A stretch of 64,000 nucleotides of DNA from Flavobacteriales bacterium (GTDB taxonomy: Bacteria > Bacteroidota > Bacteroidia > Flavobacteriales > Flavobacteriaceae), in NCBI GenBank assembly GCA_013205245.1, contig JABMNH010000018.1, positions 1 through 64,000 of the forward strand. Direction: 5' to 3'. The position numbers and the translations under genes were made by a program. A model generated the notes under the pieces. That model saw only the letters and a program-made list of their open reading frames with translations. It was not told the origin of the DNA and did not search any database. The stretch's first letter is position 1. Each line of letters opens with the position of its first letter. Below are positions 63,289 to 64,000 of the stretch, piece after piece.

Positions 63289-64000
63289 ATGAAAAAAATT
63301 CTAAAAGTATGCCTGATTATCGTTCTAATAATAGCCTTAGGTTTATGGTATTTCACCAACAGTTTAAAGCCTCAATACAGTGGTAATTTAAAACTACAAG
63401 GTTTGTCAGATAAGGTAGAAGTCTATTACGACACCTATGGTATTCCGCATATTTATGCTCAAAATCAAGCCGATGCTTATAGATCTTTAGGTTACATTCA
63501 TGCGCAAGACAGGTTGTGGCAAATGGAGGTTATTAAACGTATTGCCCCAGGACATTTATCAGAAATTTTTGGAAAAAATTTAATTGAGACAGATAAATTT
63601 TTTGCGAGTATGGGCTTAGAAAAAGCAGCCGATAAAACCATTGCTAGCTTAGATAAAAACACAGCACAATACAAACTCACACAATCTTACTTAGAAGGTA
63701 TTAATCAGTTTATAGATTTGGGACCAACACCTGTTGAATATTATATTACAGGCACAAAAAAGCAGCATTTCGATATTCATGATGTTTATAATGTGTTTGG
63801 ATATATGTCTTTTAGTTTTGCCATGGCGCAAAAAGCCGACCCATTTTTTACAGAAGTAAAAAAGAATTTACAACCTATTTATCTTGAAGAATTGGGTTTA
63901 AAACCCGATACTAATACCACTTTAATTCACAACAATTATCAAAATATATCGAGTCCTATTGCAGCAGCAGCAGACAAAATTGCAAACTTAATTCCAACCC
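63289..64000 (+). CDS. Penicillin acylase family protein, peptidase S45 (3' partial)
   Basis: The N-terminal 237 residues of an Ntn-hydrolase precursor; it is missing from the ORF track because it runs off the window. A membrane anchor or signal (KVCLIIVLIIALGLWYF) is followed by the S45 start VEVYYDTYGIPHIYAQNQADAYRSLGYIHAQDRLWQMEV and RIAPGHLSEIFG. The autocatalytic Ser that begins the beta subunit should lie just beyond the window. Relatives cleave N-acyl groups such as acyl-homoserine lactones or beta-lactam side chains; the substrate here is unknown. Confidence 0.93.
   Translation, partial: MKKILKVCLIIVLIIALGLWYFTNSLKPQYSGNLKLQGLSDKVEVYYDTYGIPHIYAQNQADAYRSLGYIHAQDRLWQMEVIKRIAPGHLSEIFGKNLIETDKFFASMGLEKAADKTIASLDKNTAQYKLTQSYLEGINQFIDLGPTPVEYYITGTKKQHFDIHDVYNVFGYMSFSFAMAQKADPFFTEVKKNLQPIYLEELGLKPDTNTTLIHNNYQNISSPIAAAADKIANLIPT

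Overview
The window is an AT-rich chromosomal segment from a member of the Bacteroidota, almost certainly family Flavobacteriaceae. Four things point there. First, it carries Bacteroidota-specific genes: sprA, a PorP/SprF protein, a DUF6089/PorG protein and the alternative complex III operon. Second, DNA polymerase III alpha is fused to a proofreading exonuclease. Third, TAnnTTTG-type -7 promoter elements lie just upstream of many genes, with no clear Shine-Dalgarno sequences. Fourth, the gene order is typical of the family (nadK-porG-uppS-bamA-ompH-ompH and maeB-ruvA-sprA-gcvH-vanZ). I see no phage, insertion sequence, CRISPR, tRNA or rRNA; the window is mostly core genome.

Layout. 1-2.7 kb: tail of an unidentified gene, a NifU-type Fe-S scaffold, a PorP/SprF T9SS protein and a gamma-carbonic-anhydrase-like protein. 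2.7-10.8 kb (minus strand): an envelope block of CBS protein, NAD kinase, PorG-like protein, UppS, BamA and two Skp/OmpH chaperones, then murI behind its own terminator. 10.9-14.3 kb (plus): pdxJ, an alpha/beta hydrolase, a small membrane protein, trigger factor and a 40-residue Cys-rich membrane peptide. 14.4-25.9 kb: mixed housekeeping (dtd, rsgA, a secreted DUF4177-like protein, dipeptidyl peptidase III, tag, pckA, DUF423, DUF2007, a saccharopine dehydrogenase-family protein, a BASS transporter, trmN6-rimM-rpsP). 26.1-36.3 kb: dnaE-mpl, a methyltransferase with map, a CoA-transferase and gpmI.

36.4-51.5 kb (minus) is the gliding and type IX secretion region: queG and ruvB with a SPOR protein, then maeB, ruvA, the giant sprA, gcvH, vanZ, tonB, a sugar N-acetyltransferase and a decayed reading frame. 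The decayed frame looks like the remains of the gliding gene remB. 51.8-63.1 kb (plus) is a respiratory super-operon: the six alternative complex III genes actABCDEF followed directly by coxB and coxA, which would pass electrons from quinol to oxygen. It ends at a strong terminator. The window closes inside a penicillin-acylase-family gene.

I found no convincing new multi-gene system. The observations most worth checking are: the broken remB-like gene beside an intact sprA; the recently homogenised cytochrome c domain duplication inside ActA; a Cys-rich micro-membrane protein behind trigger factor; and a hairpin plus a long acidic Ala/Glu tail at rpsP. Function calls rest on reading motifs and synteny from memory. 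No database search was run.
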